A DNA stretch of 64,000 nt. Origin: a virus. Position 1 is the stretch's first letter, and each line of letters begins with the position of its first letter. Of the stretch, positions 24,418 through 33,566 are shown in pieces. Where the stretch lies: IMG/VR virus record IMGVR_UViG_3300028416_000009, positions 28,108-92,107 of that record; one strand, given 5' to 3'. The notes beneath the pieces were generated by a model. The model was not told the origin of the DNA. It ran no database searches and worked only from the letters and a program-made list of their open reading frames with translations. The translations under genes and the position numbers were made by a program.

Positions 24418-24870
24418 ATGATATTTAAAAAATTAAGTGACCACAAAAAAATTGACGTTGGGGAGTACGTAACCAACTATTTATTTGAAAATCCCGGCAC
24501 CGACTTATACGTTGGGTGTGATTCACAAAATACTAAAAATTTTACAATTTACGCAACTGTTGTTGTTCTACATAAGAATAATAAAGGTGGTCATGTCTTA
24601 TATTGTAAAGAATCCGTACCAAAAATACTAAACAACTTTAGTAAATTATGGGGTGAAGTGGACCGAAGTATCATACTAGCGAGTAAGTTAAATCACGAAT
24701 TTGGTATTCCAATTAAATATGTAGATTTAGATTTAAACCCTGACCCGAAGTATCGGTCAAGTCAAGTATTAAGAGCGGCAGTTGGTTATGTTGAGTCTAT
24801 GGGGTTTACTCCAAGAGTTAAACCTCAAGAATTATGGGCGATATCTGCTGCCGATTCTATATGTAAATAG
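24418..24870 (+). CDS. RNase H-like protein (DUF458/YkuK type)
   Basis: 150 residues. LYVGCDSQNTKNFTIYATVVVLH is the first strand and catalytic Asp of an RNase H-like fold; an acidic residue in WGEVDRSI, the Asp in KYVDLDLNPD and the end ELWAISAADSICK match DUF458 proteins. These are predicted nucleases acting on RNA/DNA hybrids, with function unproven. It sits alone upstream of a putative head-protein gene. Confidence 0.72.
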   Translation: MIFKKLSDHKKIDVGEYVTNYLFENPGTDLYVGCDSQNTKNFTIYATVVVLHKNNKGGHVLYCKESVPKILNNFSKLWGEVDRSIILASKLNHEFGIPIKYVDLDLNPDPKYRSSQVLRAAVGYVESMGFTPRVKPQELWAISAADSICK

Positions 24871-24881
24871 TATTTATTAAT

Positions 24882-25685
24882 ATGAGTAAGATTAAAAACA
24901 TAAAAATAACAGAAGAACAATTAAGACTTATCACTAAAGATTCTATTTTAGAAGGTGATAAAGTTAAGGCATTGATTAAACAATATGAGGTTATTAAAAA
25001 TGATAACAAAAACTTACAAACCATAAAAGATTATTCGTCGGACTTTTTTGAGTTCTTAGATGATGTAAGAGAGAGTGGTGTGGTTAATATGTTTCAAGCT
25101 TCTGACTTATTATGGTCAGGTTCTGAGTTTATAGAAAAATACGCATATATTAAAGCCCCACATCTTAGTGATGATTTAGATGATGATGGAGATTTTTCAG
25201 AACATAAGGAGGCTTTTGATAGAGTCCTTTCAAATGCTGACGACATTAGGGACAAAATAATCTCAGTAACTATTGGTAGTGATGAGAATGGTGATATAAA
25301 CAGACAAGTTAAATCATTATCGTCTAAAGTGTTGACAATGTGGATGAGACACTATGGTACCAAAAAAGGTAGAATGAAGACGGATGTGGATGAAATCGCT
25401 AGGACGTTGTCTAAGGCTAGAAGACACGGAAATGGTAATAGGTTTCCACAGTCAGCGGTTAAGGCGAATCCTAATCGTTTTAGACCCGCTAAGAGAGTGA
25501 ATGAACACTTCTTTTTTGGAAATGAATCACCAGACGTACATTGTGATAACTGTGGACATTCTTGGGAAATAAGACCTGAAGATAAAGACCCACACTTATG
25601 TCATATGTGTGCTTACGACCAATCAACAGAAACATACGATTTAGATAAAGTAATTGACTTTTGGACAAATAAAAAAGAGAACTAA
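24882..25685 (+). CDS. Putative processed phage protein with C-terminal zinc ribbon
   Basis: 267 residues. The leader MSKIKNIKITE-E ends in an ITE site like other candidates for prohead-protease cleavage. The middle (about 155-200) is basic (ARRHGNGNRFPQ, NRFRPAKRVNE). The C-terminus holds a zinc ribbon, CDNCGHSW then LCHMC (about 228-252). It is the only one of the leader-bearing set with a nucleic-acid-binding-type finger. Role unknown. Confidence 0.65.
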   Translation: MSKIKNIKITEEQLRLITKDSILEGDKVKALIKQYEVIKNDNKNLQTIKDYSSDFFEFLDDVRESGVVNMFQASDLLWSGSEFIEKYAYIKAPHLSDDLDDDGDFSEHKEAFDRVLSNADDIRDKIISVTIGSDENGDINRQVKSLSSKVLTMWMRHYGTKKGRMKTDVDEIARTLSKARRHGNGNRFPQSAVKANPNRFRPAKRVNEHFFFGNESPDVHCDNCGHSWEIRPEDKDPHLCHMCAYDQSTETYDLDKVIDFWTNKKEN

Positions 25686-25703
25686 TTTAGTTCTCTTTTT
25701 TTA
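25671..25703. terminator. Bidirectional terminator
   Basis: Near-perfect palindrome AAAGAGAACTAA/TTAGTTCTCTTT flanked by A and T tracts, between the convergent genes ending at 25685 and 25726. Confidence 0.85.
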
Positions 25704-25725
25704 TATTAATATTTTTCACTTCTTA

Positions 25726-26373
25726 CTATGCGAATGAAAAGTCTAAATCCATATCTGATAACTTATCCTTTAAGTTTGATGTTTTAGAACATACCACATC
25801 GTCTACCATATCGGTAAGTTTGTTGATTAACGAACTATCCTCAATAAATGACTTATCTAATTGTTGTCTTATGTTATCCATAATAACACTATCAAATGAT
25901 AAGTTTGTTAACATCTTATCTAACATAAATTCAAACATACCTAAAATAAGTAATTTAGTCATTTTAGAACAATTGGTTATAGTTGAAACTATTTGTGTAA
26001 ATGGCATGTCTGCGAAAGTTACCTGAACATACTTCTTGATGTTTTCATACATAGCACCATCTTCACCACCAATCTTTCCTAAGAATGGTTTTACAAACCA
26101 GTCCATTGCCTTACCGATAACCCATTCTTTAAGTTGTTCTTCAACGTTTCCACCAAAGTTTTTAAATAAACCACCAAAGAAATCAAATAGACCTTCATTA
26201 AGATTATTATCGTTATTAAACGATTCACGTAACATAAAATAACCTAACGGTTCTATGTGTTGTTCTGTGATTACAACATCACCAAACATTTTTTTATACC
26301 TTTCTTCTACGGTACTTGTTTTACTGTCATAAAGTTTAACTAAACTTTTATGTATTGATTCTTTTAATTCCAT
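25726..26373 (-). CDS. Putative processed head protein (ITE leader)
   Basis: 215 residues. Several potential (I/L)xE sites occur in the first 60 residues: LKE-S at 5, ITE-Q at 37, LRE-S and LNE-G. A Gly/Phe-rich patch (GLFDFFGGLFKNFGG) and amphipathic or hydrophobic helices follow (TKLLILGMFEFMLDKML). It is the last of four minus-strand genes (29740 to 25726) that all carry this type of leader. No enzyme motif seen. Confidence 0.6.
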   Translation of the reverse strand: MELKESIHKSLVKLYDSKTSTVEERYKKMFGDVVITEQHIEPLGYFMLRESFNNDNNLNEGLFDFFGGLFKNFGGNVEEQLKEWVIGKAMDWFVKPFLGKIGGEDGAMYENIKKYVQVTFADMPFTQIVSTITNCSKMTKLLILGMFEFMLDKMLTNLSFDSVIMDNIRQQLDKSFIEDSSLINKLTDMVDDVVCSKTSNLKDKLSDMDLDFSFA

Positions 26374-26374
26374 T

Positions 26375-28219
26375 TTATTGTTCTTTTTTTGTAAATATGT
26401 ATATTTTATTTGATGAGAATAGTCTATTTCTAGATTTATCTAACATCCAATCACCTCCAAATACTTGTTCTAATTCACCTTCAATATTACTTAAAATATC
26501 GGTAATATCTTCAGTGGCGATATAAATAACTTTAGATTCGTTTGATGTTACTCTAACATTTTTTATACGATTTTTATCGAAACTTAATTTATTATTTGTT
26601 TTAGCGACTGCGTCGTCTCCAATTTCTTCTATCTTTTTAAGTTCTAATGGTGTCGGGTTTGAAATCTTACTGGTTGCATCAATGATTCTTTCTTCTTCCT
26701 TTTCATCTTTTTCATCCTCGTCATACTTCTTTATAACGAATGACCCATTATTTAATTTTTCGATGACTTTCTGTGCGTAAACAGTTTCTTCATCTTTAAG
26801 ATATTCTTCAGAGGATACCTCCGAACCTAATGCCACAGACCCAATACTTGCTCGAGTACTGTCTTTTTCATAATGTTCTCTTGGGTTACCACCTTTCTCT
26901 ACTAATATATCAATCAGTTTTTCAATATTAGTTTTTTCAGGGTCTACTACCGGTGGTGTTTCTACTCCTGAATCTGATTTACTAGAAACCTCTTTATCTG
27001 TAGTTGTATCTTCTGGTGAAGATTTAGAATCTTCAGGAGATGACTTAGTGTCGTCAGAAGGTGCTTCAATATTATTGGCTTTTCTATAAAGAGATAACAT
27101 ATGGTTATAAGCCTTTCTATTCACACCTACTCTGATATCTCCTATCATCACATCCTCAACGTCTTCTTGTTCGTTTAAAAGGTTTTTACTTAATGAATAA
27201 CTCAATGTCTCATTAAGACCCTGTACGTTACGTACAACAGTCCCACGACTACCACAATCAATGTCTGTTGTTATAGCAACTGGTTGTGAATTAACTTTTT
27301 TATAGTATATGTTGGCAGTTAATACTCCTGATTTATTATAATAGAATATTGTTATCCAATTTTTTTCTGTCCTAATAGCTGCGTTATCGACTTCAGAACC
27401 ACCTATTTTAGCGAATTTCAATCCACCTGTTGTATAACATGAGATATCACCTGAAAGTTTAGTTTCAAACTCACTTTGTATTTTACCTTCATATTTTGAC
27501 ATGTCGATTGAGTTTATTAGTAATGGTATCTCAGAAGTATCCCAGTCACCGTCTAACCTATCAAAATTATTAGTAAATAAAGAATTATTAAATTCGTGGG
27601 TTTCTTGCCCTGATTTAAAAAATTTAGGGTACCAATCCTTAATATTTTGAGCAGTACCACCAATACTTAATTCCATTATTGCTCCTTCAACGTAACCAAT
27701 AACACTATTAGAAAAGACATCAATTTTGTCACTTTCTATTTTCTCCCAAAACTTTTCATAGGTAAATTCTTGGTTTCTTGACGCGAAATATACCCCAACT
27801 GTAAAGGCTTCTAATACTTCCCAAACTTTAAAATCTAAACCTTTCTTATCTACAATACTATTTGACTCCGCACCTGAAACTAAATTCTGTAAAATAACTA
27901 AAGAGTTATATAATTCGGTATTACTATCGATTCTACTACTAAGTTGATTAACAAATAATTTAGACGCTGAATTGATTACGGTGTCTAATTTACCAGAAAA
28001 AGGTTTTAGTTGTAATAACTTAACCCCTTTAGTTTTATCGACTAAATATGGTATTGATTTATTTACAACATCCTTAGCTCCGTCATATAAACCACTTACG
28101 GCACCAGTAGCGATATCCCATAAACCACCAACAAGACCGGGGTCTCCCTGTTCTGTTATGACAAAGTTTTTAGTTTCTACTTTGTTGATAAGACTTTTAA
28201 TTCTGTTTAATTCTTTCAT
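26375..28219 (-). CDS. Putative processed head or ejection protein (ITE leader)
   Basis: 614 residues. Leader ends in VITE-Q at residue 23. Then a Gly-rich amphipathic segment (PGLVGGLWDIATGAVSG), a helical first half, a beta-rich part with NWITIFYYNKSGVLTANIYYKK, a Ser/Asp/Glu-rich disordered linker (about 385-430) and a helical acidic end. One base separates it from the next gene. Multidomain make-up and leader fit an internal head or ejected protein; no known domain recognised. Confidence 0.6.
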   Translation of the reverse strand: MKELNRIKSLINKVETKNFVITEQGDPGLVGGLWDIATGAVSGLYDGAKDVVNKSIPYLVDKTKGVKLLQLKPFSGKLDTVINSASKLFVNQLSSRIDSNTELYNSLVILQNLVSGAESNSIVDKKGLDFKVWEVLEAFTVGVYFASRNQEFTYEKFWEKIESDKIDVFSNSVIGYVEGAIMELSIGGTAQNIKDWYPKFFKSGQETHEFNNSLFTNNFDRLDGDWDTSEIPLLINSIDMSKYEGKIQSEFETKLSGDISCYTTGGLKFAKIGGSEVDNAAIRTEKNWITIFYYNKSGVLTANIYYKKVNSQPVAITTDIDCGSRGTVVRNVQGLNETLSYSLSKNLLNEQEDVEDVMIGDIRVGVNRKAYNHMLSLYRKANNIEAPSDDTKSSPEDSKSSPEDTTTDKEVSSKSDSGVETPPVVDPEKTNIEKLIDILVEKGGNPREHYEKDSTRASIGSVALGSEVSSEEYLKDEETVYAQKVIEKLNNGSFVIKKYDEDEKDEKEEERIIDATSKISNPTPLELKKIEEIGDDAVAKTNNKLSFDKNRIKNVRVTSNESKVIYIATEDITDILSNIEGELEQVFGGDWMLDKSRNRLFSSNKIYIFTKKEQ

Positions 28220-28221
28220 AT

Positions 28222-29520
28222 CTACATTTCTCTTTTTTGTCCGTAATGTGAACCTTTTTTGTTTTTATCAGAACTTTGCTTCTTATACATATCTTTTTCG
28301 TCTTGTTTAATATAATCAGACTTTGATTGATATTCGGTCCCAAGTGTTCCTAATCCAGCCTTTAACATGGTCTTTCTAAGTTGACCCCAATTTGTGGTTG
28401 CATCCATAATCACCTTTCGGTCTGTAATGGTTTTAATGAATACAGAGAATCTTTGACTTGCGTCTGAAGAATTTAAGTAGTCTTTAAATATTTTAGGATT
28501 ATTAAGTATTGTTAAGTTAGTAAATTCTCTCGTTAACTTATCACCTAATTTAGTTCTTAACATATATTGAGACACCGATTCTCCACTCTTCATTGCGGGT
28601 CCTGATATATTTTTTATCGATTGTTTAAAGATTGCGTTTTGAGATTCTTTACTTAGTAATGATGTTCCCGATTTCTGTAAATATTTACTAAACATATCTT
28701 GAGATGCGTAAAATATTCTTTTCCCCCCTATAGTTCCAAATCCAAAACCTTTAGCCACTAAACGACCTCTTTTAGTTAAAAGTTTAACAGGTACCTCAGC
28801 AACGGATAAACCCAATTTAGTCGCTGACTTAGTCGCTGCTTTACCACCTGATTTAGACAATTTTATTAGAAACTTTTCTAATTTAACTATTAAAGCAACA
28901 CCAGCGGCTGCTAATTTATCATCTAATTTGGTTAATGGAATTATCGCTAACCCTTTAAATATGTTTTTAATAATACGAGTACCCTTAAGTACCGCATCTA
29001 TATTCTTGATTAATATGTCTTTGAATTTATTAAACGCATTTAAGGCTTTTGGGTTTGACTTAACCGACTTCTCAAGTAAAGTAGCCGCCCCTTCACCAGT
29101 ACCTTTTGTAAGTTCTTTAATTATCTTTGTTGCTGAAGCAACAGGAATAAACTTAAATATCATTTTAAATGGAATCGCAATTACCGAACCAACAACAGGT
29201 ATTATCGCGATTACACTAATAATACCATTTAAACCATGGGGCATAAATTTTCCTTGTACACTTGCTCTTGTAAATGAAATTAATGCGTTAATAATATCAA
29301 TCGCGTCTCCATACACAGGTACTAAACCCGCCCAATCAAATACTGTTTGAACATTGTCTAACCATTTTTGTTCGTTAATTTGAGTTTTGTTTGTGTTATC
29401 ACCACTATTTTCTTTATAATCAAAGGTTAACAGGTTAAGTTGTCTTTGATTTTCTTCTAATAGAGTTTTAAGTTCTTTAATTTCTTTATCCTCAAATAGA
29501 TTGTTAGTCTTTTCTATCAT
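28222..29520 (-). CDS. Putative head protein with pre-toxin-like hydrophobic region
   Basis: 432 residues. Leader ends in INE-Q at residue 50. Directly after comes FDWAGLVPVYGDAIDIINALISF and, further on, IIPVVGSVIAIPFK: this VPxxGDAID ... IPxxGxxI layout resembles the pre-toxin regions of polymorphic toxins. The rest is basic and helical with Gly/Lys-rich stretches (KSGGKAATKSATKLG) and ends in a Lys/Gln-rich tail. It could be membrane-active and ejected with DNA (inference). No toxin catalytic domain is seen. Confidence 0.6.
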   Translation of the reverse strand: MIEKTNNLFEDKEIKELKTLLEENQRQLNLLTFDYKENSGDNTNKTQINEQKWLDNVQTVFDWAGLVPVYGDAIDIINALISFTRASVQGKFMPHGLNGIISVIAIIPVVGSVIAIPFKMIFKFIPVASATKIIKELTKGTGEGAATLLEKSVKSNPKALNAFNKFKDILIKNIDAVLKGTRIIKNIFKGLAIIPLTKLDDKLAAAGVALIVKLEKFLIKLSKSGGKAATKSATKLGLSVAEVPVKLLTKRGRLVAKGFGFGTIGGKRIFYASQDMFSKYLQKSGTSLLSKESQNAIFKQSIKNISGPAMKSGESVSQYMLRTKLGDKLTREFTNLTILNNPKIFKDYLNSSDASQRFSVFIKTITDRKVIMDATTNWGQLRKTMLKAGLGTLGTEYQSKSDYIKQDEKDMYKKQSSDKNKKGSHYGQKREM

Positions 29521-29524
29521 AATA

Positions 29525-29740
29525 TTACGGTATTGGATTTGCTTTACCTCTCGTTAATTGTACGATATCAGACCATTTTGTTACATCAATATTATTGGCA
29601 GGACCTCTTTGTATTCCTGTCTCCCATTTAGGGTATGATGTAGTCCCTTCTCCACCTTCAACGTCATCTTGCTCTCCAATATCCGATTGTGGGGTTAGGT
29701 TTAATTTACTATATTGTTCTTTGGTTACTAATACCTTCAT
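29525..29740 (-). CDS. Small putative processed protein (IGE leader)
   Basis: 71 residues. Leader MKVLVTKEQYSKLN... ends at IGE-Q (residue 23), followed by an acidic, Gly-rich and Trp-containing remainder (KWETGIQRGPANNIDVTKW). It is the first gene of the four-gene minus-strand set, with TATTTATA four bases upstream of the ATG. Confidence 0.6.
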   Translation of the reverse strand: MKVLVTKEQYSKLNLTPQSDIGEQDDVEGGEGTTSYPKWETGIQRGPANNIDVTKWSDIVQLTRGKANPIP

Positions 29741-29744
29741 CTAT

Positions 29745-29752
29745 ATAAATAT
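29745..29752 (-). promoter_or_regulatory. TATTTATA motif, candidate phage late promoter
   Basis: TATTTATA on the minus strand, only four bases before the ATG at 29740. If it is a -10 element the message would be leaderless. Confidence 0.4.
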
Positions 29753-29807
29753 TTGTATTATAGAAAAAAGGTAATATAATACCTTAGAATGTAAATATAA
29801 GTATGTA

Positions 29808-30266
29808 TTATTGATTGTTACGGATTTTTTGGAAATACTTAAACCTCATAGTATCCCAATTCTTTTCGTATTCTTCTTTTAGTAATAGGTTAATGTTTGG
29901 AGTCATTATTGTGTAACCCTCTGATACTGAATCGTGTTCTAATTCGAAGATACAATGACCCATTTCATGATAGGCAATGAATTTAAGTAGAAACTTATCA
30001 GTAATCTCATTATTTAAATATACATTACGATACTTGTATATTAAATTCTCATCGGTAATACATATACCAACAGTTTCTTCTGTCATAGACTTCAATTTCA
30101 AATTACTTAATTTAGGATAACTGCTCATATCTATTCCATGATTTTTGCAATCGTCTAAAAATTCTGTATAGACAGTGTATAACTCTTTATCTACATTAGT
30201 CCCTTTATGTCTTGGGGTGCATGTGGATAAGGTTGATATCAGTAGTATAATTAGTAGTTTCTTCAT
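29808..30266 (-). CDS. Small lipoprotein zinc metallopeptidase
   Basis: 152 residues. Lipoprotein signal with lipobox LSTC (Cys16). AYHEMGHCIFELEHD matches HExxH with a third His five residues on, and TIMTP follows as a Met-turn-like segment. So it is a likely zinc peptidase on the outer side of a host membrane. The residues after Cys16 are basic (TPRHKG), unlike the acidic surface-export signal of the other lipoproteins, so it may stay on the periplasmic face. Target unknown. Confidence 0.75.
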   Translation of the reverse strand: MKKLLIILLISTLSTCTPRHKGTNVDKELYTVYTEFLDDCKNHGIDMSSYPKLSNLKLKSMTEETVGICITDENLIYKYRNVYLNNEITDKFLLKFIAYHEMGHCIFELEHDSVSEGYTIMTPNINLLLKEEYEKNWDTMRFKYFQKIRNNQ

Positions 30267-30302
30267 GTATGTGGTTTAACCTATAATAAATATCATTTAA
30301 CC

Positions 30303-30333
30303 TTTGTTAGTATAAAAATAAATGTTATATTTG
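30303..30333 (+). promoter_or_regulatory. Host-type promoter
   Basis: TTTG (30303-30306), exactly 19 bases, TATATTTG (30326-30333), upstream of the gene at 30356. Confidence 0.75.
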
Positions 30334-30355
30334 TATTATCAAAAATTAACTAAGC

Positions 30356-30571
30356 ATGAGTAAAATAAAAGAATTTTATCTAAACAACTTAACGGAAGAG
30401 GAAATGAATCAAATACCACACCAAGGTATGGTTGATGACGGGGAATATAAAGATTATTTCATTAAAAGATTAAGAACTTTGATTATTGAGTTAAAAATGT
30501 CTGATAAAGACAATAAACTAAAAATTCAAAAACTACAACAGGACTTGGATAAAGTAACAAATGACATTTAA
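30356..30571 (+). CDS. Small charged protein, unknown
   Basis: 71 residues, helical, with a C-terminal coiled coil (KLKIQKLQQDLDKV). Its stop overlaps the start of the HAD gene by one base. First gene of a host-promoter-driven unit with the HAD hydrolase and a lipoprotein. Confidence 0.6.
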   Translation: MSKIKEFYLNNLTEEEMNQIPHQGMVDDGEYKDYFIKRLRTLIIELKMSDKDNKLKIQKLQQDLDKVTNDI

Positions 30572-30939
30572 TGGTAAAAAACAAAACAATATTTTGTGAT
30601 ATAGACGGAACTATATTTCATTATCGTAAGTTCGAAACTTATACAACATCAGAACCAACACCAATTGTAGATGTAATAGAAAAATTAAAAGAGTGGTATA
30701 ATAATGGTGAACACATTATATTAACAACGGCAAGACCTGAGTATTTAAGATACCAAACTCAAAAAGAATTAACAAAACACGATATACCATATAACACGTT
30801 ACTTATGGGTATCGGAAGGGGAGGGAGATATGTCATTAACGATATGGACCCAAACAAACCAGGAGAACGTGCAACAGGAATAAACTTAAAAAGAAATGAA
30901 GGATTTAAAGACATCGATTTATCGAATTTTAACTTGTAG
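30571..30939 (+). CDS. HAD-superfamily phosphatase-like protein
   Basis: 122 residues. Motif I FCDIDGTIF (nucleophile Asp and second Asp), motif II IILTTARPEY (Thr in place of Ser) and motif IV VINDMDP are seen in order. The short length means a minimal cap. Similar small proteins act as phosphatases on sugar phosphates or polynucleotide 3'-phosphates; which applies here is unknown. The downstream lipoprotein gene overlaps its end by 44 bases. Confidence 0.8.
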   Translation: MVKNKTIFCDIDGTIFHYRKFETYTTSEPTPIVDVIEKLKEWYNNGEHIILTTARPEYLRYQTQKELTKHDIPYNTLLMGIGRGGRYVINDMDPNKPGERATGINLKRNEGFKDIDLSNFNL

Positions 30940-31423
30940 TGTATTAGTATTATCATTGTTTAGTTGTGAGGCTGAATTTGATTTACCTGCAACACCAACA
31001 CTAAGTGGAACGTATAAAGTAGAATTTATATCAGCAACAGGACAAAACTTAATCACAGGTCAAGTCATCGATACTATGATTGTTGCAGGAACCTTTTCAA
31101 TGAAAGACCCGATAGAGCCATTAGATGTTTTAGATATTGGTGAGAGAATTCACTTCACATATGCTAAGGTATATGGAGGATACTATCTTTCTAATTTGGG
31201 CGATGAATGGGAATATGATTTTAATTACTACACGTATCAAGATTTAGCAACGGGAGAATATAGAAGAATTGAAATTGATTATTTCAACACTAAAAGAGTT
31301 TTCACTATTGTTGCGGATGGGATTGATTATCTAATACTATCGAGTTCAGGTCAGTGGGAAGATGGTTCTCCTGAAAAAACATTTACGAAATTTACAATGC
31401 ACTTAGAACGTATCGGACCTTAA
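30896..31423 (+). CDS. Lipoprotein, lipocalin-like beta-rich, unknown
   Basis: 175 residues. Signal peptide ending LFSC (Cys24), followed by acidic residues EAEFD. The mature part is beta-rich (LSGTYKVEFISATG, FTIVADGIDYLILSSSGQW, FTKFTMHLERI) like small Bacteroidota lipocalin-type lipoproteins. Likely exported to the outer membrane, perhaps the surface. In a phage such a protein might modify adsorption of other phages (inference). Confidence 0.68.
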   Translation: MKDLKTSIYRILTCSVLVLSLFSCEAEFDLPATPTLSGTYKVEFISATGQNLITGQVIDTMIVAGTFSMKDPIEPLDVLDIGERIHFTYAKVYGGYYLSNLGDEWEYDFNYYTYQDLATGEYRRIEIDYFNTKRVFTIVADGIDYLILSSSGQWEDGSPEKTFTKFTMHLERIGP

Positions 31424-31848
31424 AGGGTTTCGTCTTCAGACTTAGGGTAGATATCATTACCCATTTGAGCGAATTTTTTAACTAATTCACCAGCTTTAGC
31501 GTTTGCTTCGTCTTCAATAGGTCCACCAACATCGGCAGGTTTTTCATCTAACTTACCTGTCTCATATTGCATGTGATGAGTCATTTCATGAGCGATTGAA
31601 CGTAATACATCAATTAACTGTCTATCTCTACAGTATACTTTGATTGTTGATTTTTCACCACCACCATAATTGTAGACTGCGGTAGTTTTAATTCCGTTCT
31701 TATCGTTTTGTAAGATAACGTCAATATCTTCTTTAATTGATAGTTCTTTCTTAATAAACGTGACAAACTCCTCCACCATTTTCTTATCTGAACTTTCAAA
31801 TTGAACTTTGTATTGAATCGATTCTTTTAATATGTTAATTAACTTCAT
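31420..31848 (-). CDS. Zinc metallopeptidase with head-targeting-like leader
   Basis: 142 residues. Leader MKLINILKE-S carries an LKE site at residues 7-9. The catalytic motif HEMTHHMQYE (about residue 89) fits HExxH, and GGPIEDEANAKAGE supplies the downstream Glu of gluzincins. No signal peptide. The short leader suggests packaging in the head and release into the host at infection (inference). Its substrate is unknown. Confidence 0.75.
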   Translation of the reverse strand: MKLINILKESIQYKVQFESSDKKMVEEFVTFIKKELSIKEDIDVILQNDKNGIKTTAVYNYGGGEKSTIKVYCRDRQLIDVLRSIAHEMTHHMQYETGKLDEKPADVGGPIEDEANAKAGELVKKFAQMGNDIYPKSEDETL

Positions 31849-31859
31849 AATAATAAATA

Positions 31860-32126
31860 CTATAAAAATTCTTCTTTTGGTACTTCGTCAGAATAAATAT
31901 CTAAATAATTTTCAATTATCTCTTCAATTATAGTGATGTCTTCCATTAATTCATCAACATCAAATTCCTCTAATATTGTTGGGTTACTTAATAGTGGTAT
32001 TATCTCAATTAAGTTAAGGTTAATTAACCGATATGAATTATCGGAATCGTTATATAAGGTAAACTCAACTTCCAATGTTTCAATTAGTTGGTCGTATTGG
32101 AATTGGTATATTTCTTTTAATTTCAT
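31860..32126 (-). CDS. Small acidic protein, unknown
   Basis: 88 residues, very acidic (EEFDVDELMEDITIIEEIIENYLD), helical. It lies 11 bases upstream of the metallopeptidase gene on the same strand. Possibly a DNA-mimic or chaperone-like small protein, but no evidence beyond composition. Confidence 0.5.
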   Translation of the reverse strand: MKLKEIYQFQYDQLIETLEVEFTLYNDSDNSYRLINLNLIEIIPLLSNPTILEEFDVDELMEDITIIEEIIENYLDIYSDEVPKEEFL

Positions 32127-32169
32127 AGTTAGGTATACTTTTTAAAAATAAACTTCTACATTAAATATA

Positions 32170-32517
32170 ATGAAAGTACCAAAAATCCGAAGTATTAATG
32201 ATTGGTTTGAACATGAAGATGATATTCATGTAGATTTTATGTTAGATATTGACTATCATGACATAAAATTTACGGATGAGCACTCCAGATATTATACGAT
32301 ACCATTAGACGAAATTGAATCGTATTGTATCGATACAGATTTATTAATTGATTTTACTGACGAATGGGATTACGCAAGTGAGACAGTCACACAAAGATAT
32401 GTGATGATACCGTTTGGTAATTGGATGGATGATTATTTTGATGACGACTTTCTAAGAGACTATTTAGTTCATAGAATGACTGAAGTAGGATTGCCTGATG
32501 TGGTTATTTTAGAATAA
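32170..32517 (+). CDS. Acidic protein, unknown
   Basis: 115 residues, rich in Asp, Tyr and Trp (NDWFEHEDDIHVDFML, GNWMDDYFDDDFLRDY). It could be a small inhibitor that mimics nucleic acid, but only composition supports this. It converges on the membrane-protein gene at 32504 with a 14-base overlap. Confidence 0.6.
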   Translation: MKVPKIRSINDWFEHEDDIHVDFMLDIDYHDIKFTDEHSRYYTIPLDEIESYCIDTDLLIDFTDEWDYASETVTQRYVMIPFGNWMDDYFDDDFLRDYLVHRMTEVGLPDVVILE

Positions 32518-33340
32518 TACTATCCATTAAACTTTTCAGTTGAGTTTCTGACAAATACGTGTCACCTAACTGTGTGGATTGAGTACCACCTTTAGGAGCC
32601 GTATAATCTTCAAGATAGTCGGCCATTTCTTTTTCAGAACCAAACGTAAGTCTATCCCCCTTACCTTTTTTATTTTCGTAAGTTACTCTGTCTTTAGATT
32701 GTTTAATTAATCCGTATTCTTTTTCTCCGTATTTAAATTCTTTAGGCCATTTAACCTTAGGACCAATTTTAGGTTCTTTTTCAAACTCTTTAGTGAACTT
32801 AGTTATGAACTGTTCTAAGAACAAAGACCCTTTAAAAGTAATACCTAATATTACGTAGTTAAACATATTGTCAATGTTAAAATCTGAGTTACGACCCATA
32901 AGTTCTGATATCCCCATCATAAGTGGTTGTAAAACAAATGCAAACCCTAATATCCCCGACATAGTACCGACACTATAACCCATATCTTTTAATATGTCAG
33001 AACCAATCTTAAGTAATTTTGTTAGTTGTGTTTTTGTCTCCTCAACTTTAACCTCTAAATCTCTAGATTCTAAATATGACTTAAGTTCTTTACCTTGTTT
33101 TATTCTATCATAGGATTTAAAAATAAATGAACATGTAGCGGCCAATGCGATAGAAGTGATATCATCAGAAGTTAAAGTCGGATACTCCCCAACTAAAAAT
33201 TGGTGTATTGGTTGATACGTCGCCTCAATCATTAAAGAGAATGTAGGGACTAATTTTAGATTAAATAACACTGACTTTATTGTGTCATCGTTAGTTGATT
33301 TAATTAACTCTTCTAATTTTTCCGATTTATATTTACTCAT
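32504..33340 (-). CDS. Membrane-associated phage protein, unknown
   Basis: 278 residues with hydrophobic segments near 58-75 (SIALAATCSFIF), 122-145 (GTMSGILGFAFVLQPLMMG) and 158-175 (YVILGITFKGSLFLEQF), then a basic tail. The end YLSETQLKSLMDSIIL resembles the short 'KxQLxxL' phrases of other virion proteins here. It starts within the stop of the small upstream gene (ATGA overlap). Confidence 0.6.
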   Translation of the reverse strand: MSKYKSEKLEELIKSTNDDTIKSVLFNLKLVPTFSLMIEATYQPIHQFLVGEYPTLTSDDITSIALAATCSFIFKSYDRIKQGKELKSYLESRDLEVKVEETKTQLTKLLKIGSDILKDMGYSVGTMSGILGFAFVLQPLMMGISELMGRNSDFNIDNMFNYVILGITFKGSLFLEQFITKFTKEFEKEPKIGPKVKWPKEFKYGEKEYGLIKQSKDRVTYENKKGKGDRLTFGSEKEMADYLEDYTAPKGGTQSTQLGDTYLSETQLKSLMDSIILK

Positions 33341-33516
33341 AACATTTCTTTAATTCTCTTAGGTAAATCATTTCTATTTTTATTCCAATGAATCTGAAGT
33401 TTAAAACTTCTTCTTAGCCTATCATCTTCTTCGTCAGTGATTATATTACCGTTAGTATATACTTTGTACATTAATAAATCTAAAAACTTTGTTGTCGTCT
33501 CTTTATTGTTTTTCAT
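33337..33516 (-). CDS. Small basic protein coupled to the gene at 32504
   Basis: 59 residues (start MKNNKETTTKFLDLLMY), basic second half (RLRRSFKLQIHWNKNRN). Its TGA overlaps the next ATG, and TATTTATA lies 19 bases upstream, so it is the first gene of this two-gene unit. Function unknown. Confidence 0.65.
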   Translation of the reverse strand: MKNNKETTTKFLDLLMYKVYTNGNIITDEEDDRLRRSFKLQIHWNKNRNDLPKRIKEML

Positions 33517-33535
33517 TTATTTAATATCTTTATAC

Positions 33536-33543
33536 TATAAATA
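33536..33543 (-). promoter_or_regulatory. TATTTATA motif, candidate phage late promoter
   Basis: TATTTATA on the minus strand, 19 bases before the start at 33516. Confidence 0.45.
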
Positions 33544-33566
33544 TAAATACTTACACAGAAGAATAA

